NCBI GenBank assembly: GCA_946555345.1
Contig: CAMNSS010000022.1
Coordinates: forward strand, 1-40,608
Source of the DNA: an uncultured Eubacterium sp.
Lineage (GTDB): Bacteria > Bacillota > Clostridia > Peptostreptococcales > Anaerovoracaceae
Length of the DNA stretch: 40,608 nt
Reading direction: 5' to 3'
Part shown: one piece after another, positions 16,435 to 25,120 of the stretch
How the letters are laid out: each line of letters starts with the position of its first letter
Numbering within the stretch: position 1 is the first letter of the stretch
Translations under genes and position numbers: made by a program
The notes under the pieces: model-generated
The model's database searches: none
What the model saw: only the letters and a program-made list of their open reading frames with translations
What the model was told of the DNA's origin: nothing

Positions 16435-17109
16435 CTACCCGGCTATTATGCACCACGCCACTGGGATTGCCAGCGATGGCAGCATATTCAATGTTTTGCA
16501 GTCTTTTATATTCAAAATGGCAAGCCCGGAACTCAAAATCAGAAAACCGCCGACGATGGACAGCTCCGTCATCATCGTATCGGTAATGAAATTCCCCAAA
16601 AGCATCGTCAAGCCATAGATGCTGCCTTGCCAGGCAAACAAAATCACAGCCGCCAGCATCATGCCAATGCCATAAGTGGACGCCAGCACCATGGCAGTGA
16701 CGAAATCCAGCATGGCATTGGTGAACAAATACGTATGATCCTGATACAGTGCGCTTTGCACGGGTCCCAAGATGGAAAGCGTTCCCACACAAAAAAGCAA
16801 CGACCCAGTGATGAGGCCTTCCCCTAATCTCCCGTCCCCTGGCTTTCTGGCGGAAGCCTTGCTAATCCTCGTATCCAGTTTCAGCAAATTGCCGATCAGC
16901 GTTCCTACCGCCAGGCTTGCGATGAAAAGCACGGGATACTTGCTGTCAGGCATATTCTGCACCACTGCGTTTATGCCGAGGCCAAAGGCAGCCAGTCCCA
17001 TGGCCGTATAAAGGCTTTGGCTGTATTCTTCTTTTAACACCTTTTTCACGAGGCCGCCAAGCAGGCTGCCCGCAACGATAGCGCCTACATTTACAAATGT
17101 CCCGATCAT
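16435..17109 (-). CDS. DUF554 (YdfK/YqgA-like) membrane protein
   Basis: A 224-residue polytopic membrane protein of the DUF554 family. It starts MIGTFVNVGAIVAGSLLGGL and has the family block EGLITGSLLFCVGTLSILGPVQSAL, then several membrane helices with FTNAMLDFVTAMVLASTYGIGMM. The function of DUF554 is unknown; transport has been proposed. AAGGAG precedes the ATG. It appears to be a single-gene unit. Confidence 0.9.
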   Translation of the reverse strand: MIGTFVNVGAIVAGSLLGGLVKKVLKEEYSQSLYTAMGLAAFGLGINAVVQNMPDSKYPVLFIASLAVGTLIGNLLKLDTRISKASARKPGDGRLGEGLITGSLLFCVGTLSILGPVQSALYQDHTYLFTNAMLDFVTAMVLASTYGIGMMLAAVILFAWQGSIYGLTMLLGNFITDTMMTELSIVGGFLILSSGLAILNIKDCKTLNMLPSLAIPVAWCIIAG

Positions 17110-17179
17110 TTCATGTCTCCTTCTGTATCGCCTTCTAAATTTTCAAGCAAAACGCAATCACCTGCCGCCCAGGCACGCC

Positions 17180-17373
17180 GCCAGGCTTGCGATGCAAAGC
17201 ATAGCGGCTAGTCCCAGCTTGCTCAATATGCTTTTATCTGCCGCACGCCACCAATCCAATGCAGCCGCTAGCCGCCGAAGAACCCGCCGCAGCCGCTGAT
17301 CCGTTCAATCACTGCTATTCAAATATGACAGCCAGTCCCAGCTTACCCGTGATGTTTTTATCTGCCGCACGCC
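17180..17373. repeat. Direct repeats and degenerate duplicate in the DUF554-niaR gap
   Basis: The 341-nt gap contains no gene. About 40 nt beginning AGTCCCAGCTT recur at 17210 and 17334 (offset 124). The stretch at 17180-17215 also resembles part of the neighbouring DUF554 gene (GCCAGGCTTGCGATG, near 16910), as if a fragment had been duplicated and decayed. Confidence 0.5.
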
Positions 17374-17450
17374 GCCCAATCACCGCCGCTAAATTCAATC
17401 AAAAACTGCCAAGCATTTTTCTAAACCCAGCCGCACGCCACAGCACGCCA

Positions 17451-17987
17451 TCAATGAAATTCCACAGGCTCATAATCCTGAAGCCCCGCCAGAAACCCTT
17501 TCTCGTCGAGTTTTTCCTGAATCAAATCCAGGAGCTGCACGCTGTCGGCGAAGACCGTATGATAATGATAACCCGATGTCACGTTCATCAAAAGGCTCGA
17601 TTTCCCCGATGCGATTTTCTCCGTAAAACGCTCGATATCCAGCCGTGATTTGATATCCATGTCCGCCCTGAGCACGCCATAAGCCTTGTGATACACGAAG
17701 ACATCCTTGATCGAGCCGCCCAGATCCACGATCAAGCCCAGCTCTTCTTCCACCTGGTCTTCCGCATGGATCACCTTGAACACGCGGCTGATCCGCTGGC
17801 CTGACTGGATCAAATAGCCTTGGTTCATGGACAATATATCATTTCCGGCAGCCCGCAGCAATGCGATATCCTGCACGATCACCTGCCTGCTGACATGAAG
17901 CTGCCTTGCCAGGGAAACGCCGGAAATCGGGCGTCTGCCGTCTGCCAAAAGTTTCAGTATTTTCTCCCGCCTTTCTATTCCTTTCAT
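17451..17987 (-). CDS. niaR: NiaR-type NAD biosynthesis repressor (HTH + 3H domain)
   Basis: A 178-residue protein with an N-terminal HTH_11 winged helix (about 5-60: PISGVSLARQLHVSRQVIVQDI) and a C-terminal 3H domain. H74, E82, H141 and H143 match the spacing of the metal-binding residues known in the Thermotoga NiaR structure (H79, E87, H146, H148). With nicotinic acid as co-repressor, NiaR shuts down NAD synthesis genes. It starts 15 nt after nadC behind AAGGGG, so it is the third gene of nadB-nadC-niaR and probably autoregulated through the nadB operator. Confidence 0.93.
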   Translation of the reverse strand: MKGIERREKILKLLADGRRPISGVSLARQLHVSRQVIVQDIALLRAAGNDILSMNQGYLIQSGQRISRVFKVIHAEDQVEEELGLIVDLGGSIKDVFVYHKAYGVLRADMDIKSRLDIERFTEKIASGKSSLLMNVTSGYHYHTVFADSVQLLDLIQEKLDEKGFLAGLQDYEPVEFH

Positions 17988-18002
17988 CTATCCACCCCTT
18001 TC

Positions 18003-18857
18003 CTAAATTGCATGGAGATTTTTTAGGGAAATATCGAGAATCGGGGAAGAATGGGTCAATGCGCCGCTGGAGATATAGTCCACGCCCAGATCGGAAAGCG
18101 CCGCAATATTTTCCGCCGTAACATTTCCCGACACCTCGATTTCCGCCCTGCCGCCGATGTATGCGGCCGCTTCCTGCATCTCTTCATGCGTCATATTATC
18201 CAGCATAATGATATCCGCGCCCGCCGCTACGGCTTCCTTCACCATATCCATATTTTCCACTTCAACTTCTATCTTGCGGACGAAAGGCGCATATTCTTTC
18301 GCCATTTCGACCGCTCTTTTCACGCTGCCCGCCGCACCGATGTGATTGTCCTTTAACATCACGCCATCGGACAAATTCAAACGATGATTGCTGCCGCCGC
18401 CGACCCGCACCGCATATTTTTCAAAAATGCGGTTGTTCGGCGTCGTTTTCCTCGTATCCAGCAGCTTGATGTCCGTTTCCGCCAGCAGCTCCGCCATCGA
18501 ACGCGTGCAGGTCGCGATTCCGCTCATCCGTTGCAGATAATTGAGCGCCGTGCGCTCCCCGCAAAGAATCGCCCTGATGTCACCCCGAAGCTTTGCCATG
18601 ACCTGCCCGGCCTTTACCGCATCGCCGTCTTTTACATGAAGCTCCAGCTCCGAACCATCGTCGAGCAGCGCAAAAACCCGCTCGAACACCTGCAAGCCGC
18701 AAACGATACCGGCCTCTTTACAGATTAAATCCGCTTCGCCCCGCTGCGGCATCCGCATCACGCTGTTTGCGGACACATCCTCGCTAGTGATATCCTCACG
18801 CAGCGCGCTCATGATGAGCGGATCTACATTCAATTTTAACGCAACCTGATCAAACAT
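18003..18857 (-). CDS. nadC: Nicotinate-nucleotide pyrophosphorylase (quinolinate phosphoribosyltransferase)
   Basis: A 284-residue enzyme: quinolinate plus PRPP gives nicotinate mononucleotide. The family blocks are LREDITSEDVSANS, ERTALNYLQRMSGIATCTRSM, LLDTRKTTPNNRIFEKYAVRVGGGSNHR and the C-terminal IEVSGNVT/DYISSGALTHS. The frame is open to 18935, but ATG 18857 is the true start by homology and by GAGGAGG inside the end of nadB. It overlaps the nadB stop by 8 nt. Confidence 0.96.
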   Translation of the reverse strand: MFDQVALKLNVDPLIMSALREDITSEDVSANSVMRMPQRGEADLICKEAGIVCGLQVFERVFALLDDGSELELHVKDGDAVKAGQVMAKLRGDIRAILCGERTALNYLQRMSGIATCTRSMAELLAETDIKLLDTRKTTPNNRIFEKYAVRVGGGSNHRLNLSDGVMLKDNHIGAAGSVKRAVEMAKEYAPFVRKIEVEVENMDMVKEAVAAGADIIMLDNMTHEEMQEAAAYIGGRAEIEVSGNVTAENIAALSDLGVDYISSGALTHSSPILDISLKNLHAI

Positions 18858-20346
18858 TTTCTTCACGCCTCCTCGCCGTTTCTTCCATTTTATCAAATAC
18901 CAACTGCCGATACAGCCGTTCAAGCTGCTTGGCATCCTTATAGTCTTCCAAATTCACGTATTGCGATACATCTTCGGCCTTTGCGTTGGCAGCCGCATTA
19001 GCGTCGCCAGCTTCGGCCTTCATATCGGCAGACGCACCCTCAGCAGCCGCACCAGCAACGGTCTCGTCCTTTGCACCAGCGCCAGCAACCCCGGCCTTTG
19101 CACCAGCATGGAAAGCCGCACGCCCAGTTCTTGCATCAACACCAATATCCCCGGCCTTCGCATCAACATCAGCGCCCGCACCTTCCGCTCCGCGCGAAGC
19201 CATGTCCTGCGCTGCACGGCCTGCAAACACCAAGCTCTCCAACAGGGAATTGCTCGCAAGCCGGTTCCTGCCATGGACACCATTACACGCCGTCTCCCCG
19301 ACCGCATAGAGCCTGTCCATCGATGTCCTGCCCTGGTGATCCACCTGGATGCCGCCCATAAAATAATGCTGCGCCGGCACGACCGGAATGCATTCCTTCG
19401 TCACATCGTACCCCATCTGGCGGCAATGCCCCGCAATGTTCGGAAAATGGTTTTCGATCTCCTCATCGGGAATGCCCCTAAGATCCTCCCATACAAACTC
19501 CGTGCCGTCCTTTTCCATCTGCTTTTTAATCGCAGCGGTCAGCCTGTCCCGCGGCATCAACTCATCTGCAAATCGCTCCATGTTCTTATCGTACAGGCGC
19601 GCTCCTTCCCCGCGGACGGATTCGGAAATTAAAAAGCTCCTGCCATCCGCTTCATCATACAGGGTCGTCGGATGAATCTGCACATAATCGAGATCCCGGC
19701 ACGCAATCCCATGCTTAATAGCGATAGCAATGGCATCCCCCGTCAAATGCCTGTAGTTGGTCGAATGCTCATATAACCCGCCGATTCCGCCGCAGGCCAG
19801 CACCACATCACCCGCCGAACAAGCCGCAAGGCTTCCATCCTTCATCCTGACCACAGCGCCAACGCACCGATTCCCGCAACATATAATATCGACCAGCGTG
19901 GTATATTCCAGCATGGTAATATTGCTACATTGCCGCACGGCGGAAAGCAACTTGCTCGTGATTTCCTTTCCCGTGATGTCTTCATGGAAAAGCACACGGC
20001 TTTCCGAATGCGCGCCTTCCTTGGTGAAGGCGAGGGAACCATCCTCGTCCCGCTCGAAATCAACGCCAATCTTCAAAAGATCCTCCACCACATCGCCGGA
20101 AGAGCGTATCATGATCTCGACGGACTTGCGGTCATTTTCATAATGTCCCGCACGCAGCGTATCCTCAAAATATGCCTCGTAATCGTCCTCGTCCTTCAGC
20201 ATACACATACCGCCCTGCGCCAAATAGGAATCATTGCTTTCCAGATCGGCCTTGGTGATGAGCAATATCTGCTTTTCTGCAGGAAGCTTGAGCGCACAGT
20301 AAAGCCCTGCGCATCCGCTCCCGGCAATTAAAATATCTGTTTTCAT
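18850..20346 (-). CDS. nadB: L-aspartate oxidase with a low-complexity C-terminal insertion
   Basis: Residues 1-383 are the FAD-binding part of NadB: ILIAGSGCAGLYCAL at the N-terminus, the YLAQGG segment, QIHPTTLYDEADGRSFLISE, and a C-terminal FAD block ETACNGVHGRNRLASNSLLE. It oxidises L-aspartate to iminoaspartate for NadA. Residues about 384-460 are a strongly A/G/D/K-biased repetitive segment, and a short helix (LEDYKDAKQLERLYRQLVF) stands where the usual C-terminal helical domain would be. The ATG has only a weak shine-dalgarno. It is the first gene of nadB-nadC-niaR. Confidence 0.93.
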   Translation of the reverse strand: MKTDILIAGSGCAGLYCALKLPAEKQILLITKADLESNDSYLAQGGMCMLKDEDDYEAYFEDTLRAGHYENDRKSVEIMIRSSGDVVEDLLKIGVDFERDEDGSLAFTKEGAHSESRVLFHEDITGKEITSKLLSAVRQCSNITMLEYTTLVDIICCGNRCVGAVVRMKDGSLAACSAGDVVLACGGIGGLYEHSTNYRHLTGDAIAIAIKHGIACRDLDYVQIHPTTLYDEADGRSFLISESVRGEGARLYDKNMERFADELMPRDRLTAAIKKQMEKDGTEFVWEDLRGIPDEEIENHFPNIAGHCRQMGYDVTKECIPVVPAQHYFMGGIQVDHQGRTSMDRLYAVGETACNGVHGRNRLASNSLLESLVFAGRAAQDMASRGAEGAGADVDAKAGDIGVDARTGRAAFHAGAKAGVAGAGAKDETVAGAAAEGASADMKAEAGDANAAANAKAEDVSQYVNLEDYKDAKQLERLYRQLVFDKMEETARRREENV

Positions 20347-20413
20347 GGTTATCGCCTGTCCCTATGCTCGTACTCCTTGTACGTATCCTGTTACAATAGC
20401 TTCATCGTGCCAT

Positions 20414-20451
20414 AGTATACCACGTATATTGCCACCTGACAAGACATCTGT
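20414..20451 (-). promoter_or_regulatory. nadB promoter with NiaR-like operator
   Basis: Minus strand TTGTCA (20442-20437), 17 nt, TATACT (20419-20414). The 20-mer ACAGATGTCTTGTCAGGTGG (20451-20432) covers the -35 box and closely matches a second copy over the nadA -35. Its position and the nearby niaR gene support a NiaR site; I have not compared it with a formal motif model. Confidence 0.75.
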
Positions 20452-20466
20452 TTATATGAATAATTT

Positions 20467-20504
20467 ACATTTGTATTGACACCTGGCGGCCGCTTCTATA
20501 TAAT
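20467..20504 (+). promoter_or_regulatory. nadA promoter with NiaR-like operator
   Basis: TTGACA (20476-20481), 17 nt, TATAAT (20499-20504), near consensus. ACATTTGTATTGACACCTGG (20467-20486) covers the -35 and shares the pattern ACA-N2-TGT-N-TTG-N-CA with the nadB site. Confidence 0.78.
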
Positions 20505-20589
20505 CACACGTAATGGCAAGTATTTCACGGCAATTATTTAACAATTATTTGACAGTTATTCACGAAATACCGTTTTGGAGGTAATAAAG

Positions 20590-21507
20590 GTGTTGACAAA
20601 AGAGATGCAGGAAGAGATCCTGCGATTAAAGAAAGAAAATGATGTTTGTATTTTAGTGCATGCCTACCAGAGCCACGACATATGGGAGGTCGCCGACTAC
20701 ATGGGCGATTCCTACGGATTGAGCCTGAAAGCGGCAAAAGCCCCGCAGAAAACGATATTGATGTGCGGCGTGCGTTTTATGGCAGAAACCGTCAAGATCC
20801 TGTCCCCTGAGAAAAAAGTCCTGCTCGCAAACCCGCTGGCCGGATGCGCCATGGCCGACCAGCTGGACGCCGCCCGGCTAACGGAATTAAAAAAGCAATA
20901 CCCTGGCCATACCGTAGTGGCCTACATCAATACGACGTCAGAGCTGAAAACCATATGCGACGTATGCGTCACCTCATCGTCAGCGCCGAAAATCATTAAA
21001 AATATGAAGGAAAAAGATATCCTTTTCGTGCCGGACTGCAATCTGGGCGCATGGATCGCAAAGCAAGTGCCGGAAAAAAACATCCAGCTGATCGACGGCG
21101 GATGCCCTGTCCATGCGAATGTCACCATCGATGCCGTCCGCAAAGCGAAAAAGCGCCATCCAAATGCACTGCTCCTGGTTCACCCGGAATCGCTGCCCGA
21201 GGTCACGGAAAACGCCGATTATGCGGGAAGCACGACAGGGATCATGGATTTTGCGAAAAAGAGCGAAGCGAAGGAATTTATCATTGGAACGGAAAACAGC
21301 ATCGTGCAGCATTTGCAGTTTGAATGCCCGGACAAGACTTTTTACCCGCTTTCCAAGGGCTGCGTATGCAACGATATGCGCCTGACAACGCTGGCTGATG
21401 TATATGGCTGCGTCAAAGGAACCTGCGGAGAGGAAATCACGCTGGCAAGCGATGTGATGAAAAAGGCCAGAAGGTGCATCGATACGATGATCGAGTTAGG
21501 AAAGTGA
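20590..21507 (+). CDS. nadA: Quinolinate synthase
   Basis: A 305-residue [4Fe-4S] enzyme that condenses iminoaspartate with dihydroxyacetone phosphate to quinolinate. The three cysteine sites are in NPLAGCAMA, IDGGCPVHAN and SKGCVCNDM; VHAYQSHDIWEVADYMGDSYGLS is the N-terminal substrate region (starting near 20656). The open frame extends slightly upstream. GTG 20590 is chosen because GGAGG lies 8 nt before it; the TTG at 20593 is also possible. It is divergent from nadB, so the pathway enzymes are under a shared control region. It is monocistronic. Confidence 0.95.
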   Translation: MLTKEMQEEILRLKKENDVCILVHAYQSHDIWEVADYMGDSYGLSLKAAKAPQKTILMCGVRFMAETVKILSPEKKVLLANPLAGCAMADQLDAARLTELKKQYPGHTVVAYINTTSELKTICDVCVTSSSAPKIIKNMKEKDILFVPDCNLGAWIAKQVPEKNIQLIDGGCPVHANVTIDAVRKAKKRHPNALLLVHPESLPEVTENADYAGSTTGIMDFAKKSEAKEFIIGTENSIVQHLQFECPDKTFYPLSKGCVCNDMRLTTLADVYGCVKGTCGEEITLASDVMKKARRCIDTMIELGK

Positions 21508-21774
21508 TGGATGCGGCGTGCGGGAAATGATGGGCGCGGCGCATCGAACGACTTTAGGTGCGGGGCACAGGTAGAAAGCGGCGGGCGATGCGGGCGAGGA
21601 ACGGCAGGGTGCGGCGCGCAAGTGGAAAGCGGCGCATCACGCAAGTGCTTTATCCGCATTATGCGGCGCATGAAAAGCGGCGCGCAGCGCGCGGTGTGCA
21701 CCGTTGCTTTAACCCGTTATCGCTTTATCGCTTTGCCTCCGCATCACGCAAGACTTGGCATCACGCCACCTGCT
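21508..21774. repeat. GC-rich low-complexity intergenic region
   Basis: The 267-nt gap contains repeated AAAGCGGCG-like words (near 21577, 21628 and 21673) and GCATCACGCAAG twice (near 21636 and 21742). All frames on both strands are largely open because of composition. No gene is supported. Confidence 0.55.
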
Positions 21775-23703
21775 TCATGTTAGCTTAACCGCTTCCACAT
21801 TTCCCGTTACCGGGTTTCGTTTCGTATAATCAAACAAATAATAGGAGTCCCCCAGCCGTTCCAAATGGGTGCGTTTCCTCAAAACACGCGGGTCTGCGGT
21901 ATTTTCATGCTGCAGACCTTTTAAATACAGGTGATCTTTTGCCTCTGCGCTGTAAAACCCCTTGGCAAAAGCCTTCCCGACACGCTCCGCCCCGAAAAAC
22001 GCCGGCCTGTTCTTCTCATTGTCGCGGGCATAATAATCATATATGAGAGCCTCCTTTAACAGCTCCTTCTGCCGCCCTGCAAGACAACCCTCCCCGAACC
22101 GAAGCAAATGTTCATACCGTTGATTCCGTGAAAAATGCAAAAGAGCCAGTCCATTTTCCCGATACCATGCGCCTAGCTTTTCAAAAAACGCAAACGGCGT
22201 CCCAAAAGCGTCCAGTAACACCTCCAGCCCTTGCGTATACTGCCCGCTGTTGTAATAGGTTTCCACCATTTCTTCAACTGTTTTCAAATGCAAAAGCTGC
22301 CCGTATGAAATCCATTTGGTTTCCAACACTTCATACGGCGGGGCATCGCTGTATTTCAATCCGTACGCAACGCAATTTTCCGCCAGCGGCGAGCCTTTCA
22401 ACACTTTTAAAAAACCGAGCTGGAGCTGATGCGGCCGCAAAGAAAACACCTCGTTAAAGGAATGTTTGAAGCTTTCCAGATCCTCATACGGCAGGCCCGC
22501 TATCAAATCGAGGTGGATATGGATATTGCCAGGCTGTTTTAACCTGCGCACAGCCTGTGAAAGCTTTCCAAAATCGGCCGGGCGGTTGATTTCCCTAAGC
22601 GTCCGTTCATTGACAGACTGTACGCCCACTTCCAGTTGCACCTGCCCCGGGCGCATTGTTTCGAGCAACGCCAGCTCGGCGTCCGTCAAAAGCTCGCCTG
22701 CAATTTCAAAATGAAAATTTGTAACGCCGTTATCGCATTCTTTCAAATATTGCCAGACTGCCAATGTGTGGCCGTGATTGCAGTTGAACGTCCTGTCGAT
22801 GAATTTGACCTGTTTTACGTTATGCGCCAGAAAAAACGCAAGCTGCCGCTTCACCAAATCCAAGCTTTTAAAACGCAGGGATTTTTCGATCGAAGAGAGG
22901 CAATAACTACAGCGGAACGGGCATCCCCTGCTGCTTTCGTAGTATATGATGCGGTTGGAAAAATTCCCTAAATCCTCATAGGGAAAAGGTAGCGCATCCA
23001 TGGAAAGTGGCTTCTGCGCTTTGATTGCGGCCAGTCTGCCCGTCTGCAAAAGGGGCGGCTGCGCTTCGGATAGGTCCTCTGTTTCCAAATGCGAAAGCGG
23101 CTGCGCTTCGGATAAGCAATTTGATGCAAAAGGCGCTTGCAACTGTTCTTGGCCAGCGCCTTTTAATGCCGCATTGCTTGCGGCACGGATTTCATGCATG
23201 CTCGAAATCGCTTGCAGCCTTGCAGAAACTGGCTCGTTCAAATCCTTTCCCGCACCTGCACCGCCATGATTTCCACCAGCATATGCAAATCCATTGTTTT
23301 CATAAGCCTGCACCAACCTGAAAAAAGCTTGCTCCCCCTCGCCGCGGATGATACCCGTAGCGTTTGCAAAAGCTTCCGGTGCATCCGGCATATCAAAAGA
23401 AACCTCCGGCCCGCCCAGCCAGATATCCGTATCGGGGCTGATCTTGCGCAAATCCCCCATAAGCCGTTCAACTTCCCGCCGATTCCAGATATAACAAGAA
23501 AAAAACAGGACGTCCGCTTTTCTTTCATAAATACCAGCAAGAATCTTCGATAATGGCTGGTTGATGGTATATTCCACAATTTCAATTTGCGGCGGCTTGC
23601 CGCCCATTTTCTGAAACTGCTCCATGCAGTACCCTTTCAAGCTGTGTACCGCAAGATTGGAATGAATGTATTTCGCATTCAGCGCCGCTAACAAAAATTT
23701 CAT
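21775..23703 (-). CDS. B12-binding radical SAM protein (DUF4080 type) with linker insertion
   Basis: A 642-residue protein. Residues 1-~135 are a B12-binding-like domain (MKFLLAALNAKYIHSNLAVH, DIWLGGPEVSFD, GEGEQAFFRLVQ). Residues about 255-460 are the radical SAM domain with C261xxxC265xxC268 (GCPFRCSYCLSS), followed by a DUF4080-like C-terminal domain. Such enzymes bind a [4Fe-4S] cluster and probably cobalamin; the substrate is unknown. Residues about 142-232 are a low-complexity linker with a duplicated LSEAQP motif. GAGGGGA precedes the ATG. It has no close operon partner. Confidence 0.88.
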   Translation of the reverse strand: MKFLLAALNAKYIHSNLAVHSLKGYCMEQFQKMGGKPPQIEIVEYTINQPLSKILAGIYERKADVLFFSCYIWNRREVERLMGDLRKISPDTDIWLGGPEVSFDMPDAPEAFANATGIIRGEGEQAFFRLVQAYENNGFAYAGGNHGGAGAGKDLNEPVSARLQAISSMHEIRAASNAALKGAGQEQLQAPFASNCLSEAQPLSHLETEDLSEAQPPLLQTGRLAAIKAQKPLSMDALPFPYEDLGNFSNRIIYYESSRGCPFRCSYCLSSIEKSLRFKSLDLVKRQLAFFLAHNVKQVKFIDRTFNCNHGHTLAVWQYLKECDNGVTNFHFEIAGELLTDAELALLETMRPGQVQLEVGVQSVNERTLREINRPADFGKLSQAVRRLKQPGNIHIHLDLIAGLPYEDLESFKHSFNEVFSLRPHQLQLGFLKVLKGSPLAENCVAYGLKYSDAPPYEVLETKWISYGQLLHLKTVEEMVETYYNSGQYTQGLEVLLDAFGTPFAFFEKLGAWYRENGLALLHFSRNQRYEHLLRFGEGCLAGRQKELLKEALIYDYYARDNEKNRPAFFGAERVGKAFAKGFYSAEAKDHLYLKGLQHENTADPRVLRKRTHLERLGDSYYLFDYTKRNPVTGNVEAVKLT

Positions 23704-23908
23704 ATAAAATTTCCCCTCAAGTAATTACGCTGCGGGCTTCAAAAAACAAAGCAAAAGCGCCTTGCGTCCCGCCGGGCATCCTCTGGACATTTTGAAGCAT
23801 TTTCCAAACAACCTTCAAACGACCCTTGCCGCTTTCAGCCGCCCCAGAAACAACGTGATCGACCGGTTGCCCCTGGAAGCAGCTTTTCCTGCCGCCGACC
23901 CCTGCGTC

Positions 23909-23948
23909 AAAAAGGGCGGCTCGTTGCAAACCCCGGCAACAAGCCGCC
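23909..23948 (-). terminator. Intrinsic terminator after the CobW-like gene
   Basis: Minus strand stem GGCGGCT plus GTTGC (12 paired bases with one mismatch), 8-nt loop, then CTTTTTG. It lies 34 nt beyond the stop of the CobW-like gene. Confidence 0.75.
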
Positions 23949-23981
23949 TCCCTCATCTGCCACTGCTTTCTGCCGATTGCT

Positions 23982-25109
23982 TCAATAACGGGATGCCTTA
24001 GCCAAATTGCTGCTTCCTTCCTCCATCATGCCGAAGCTTTCCATGAAGAAGGTTCTTGCCTTCATATCGTATTTGCCGCAAACATCCTCAACCGCATCGC
24101 TGACGATATCCGCCATCACGACAGCATCCGCCGCGCACCTGGCATTGATGATCAAGGAAAGCGCACTGTACTTCCGATCAAGCTTGCGGTCATATTCCAC
24201 CTCGTAATCAACGCCGATCAAGCTCGCCTTAAAAAAGTCCGTCAGTTCTTCCGCACTGTCCGCCGCAAACATTTTCAAATGCGGCACATTGCTGTCATTT
24301 CGCTTCAAGCCTTCCCGGATTCTTTCAAAAATATCGGCAATCACCTGGTTGAAATCCAGGTTTTTATCTTCACGCTGCTGCATGAAAACCCTGGTGTTGA
24401 ACCAGCTGAGCTGATTTTCAGCGGCAATAAATTCCGCGGATTGATACCCGATTTCCCGATGCTCAGCTTTCGATCTGTGGCTTAAAAGGTAATCCACGAC
24501 CGCTCCCACGCCCCTGCCTTTCATCGCCGACATCGCCATCACCGGGATATGCGGATAAACGCCCCGGAGGAAATCAACGATCTGCGCTGTTTCCTCCTCG
24601 CTAATCGTATCGATTTTATTGAGAACGATCAAGTCGGCCTCCGCCATCTGCGCATCCAGAAGGAACTTTAGCTCTTCAGGCAGGTTGATATCTGCTTGTT
24701 CAGGCATGACCATGCGGAGGCGTTCCGGGTCTACAATACAGGTAAATGGCATCAAGCTAAATTCATCCGGCTCATTGTCCGCAAGTTCCAGATACACATG
24801 ATCCCTGCCGCCGATCCCGCAACCAGGAATATCGGAAAAAATCACGTCAGCCCCTGCCGCCTCCAGTTGGTGCAGCTTGCCCACCAGGTTTTCATGTTGA
24901 TAACAGATGCAGCCGCCTGAAATCGGCAGTGTCATAATGCCTGCCGCCGCGCAAAACGCAGCGTCAACAACATGGCCTGCACCGAGGTCATTGGCAATAA
25001 TTGCCGCACGCCCCAGATTGCGCCGATTGACTTCCCTGCAAAAAGCAATCATGGAAGTCGTTTTCCCCGCACCCAAAAAACCGCTCGTCACCATATACTT
25101 TGTGTTCAT
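23982..25109 (-). CDS. CobW/HypB/UreG-type GTP-binding protein
   Basis: A 375-residue G3E-family P-loop GTPase. The Walker A is GFLGAGKTTSM (8-18), IFSDIPGCGIGG marks switch II, and NKID gives base specificity. The CxCC-type metal motif is degenerate (GGCICYQHE), so only two cysteines remain. The C-terminal half (about 230-375) is unlike the COG0523 CobW_C domain and may be specific to this subgroup. The family moves metals or cofactors into enzymes. It lies 11 nt after the radical SAM gene with AGGAG in the gap, so the two form a two-gene operon and may act on one cofactor or enzyme. Confidence 0.88.
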   Translation of the reverse strand: MNTKYMVTSGFLGAGKTTSMIAFCREVNRRNLGRAAIIANDLGAGHVVDAAFCAAAGIMTLPISGGCICYQHENLVGKLHQLEAAGADVIFSDIPGCGIGGRDHVYLELADNEPDEFSLMPFTCIVDPERLRMVMPEQADINLPEELKFLLDAQMAEADLIVLNKIDTISEEETAQIVDFLRGVYPHIPVMAMSAMKGRGVGAVVDYLLSHRSKAEHREIGYQSAEFIAAENQLSWFNTRVFMQQREDKNLDFNQVIADIFERIREGLKRNDSNVPHLKMFAADSAEELTDFFKASLIGVDYEVEYDRKLDRKYSALSLIINARCAADAVVMADIVSDAVEDVCGKYDMKARTFFMESFGMMEEGSSNLAKASRY

Positions 25110-25120
25110 CTCTCATTCTC

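Noticed and set aside
23717-23956. 79-codon minus-strand ORF before the CobW-like gene end
   Set aside because: It covers the terminator hairpin, has no ribosome-binding site and shows no recognisable domain.
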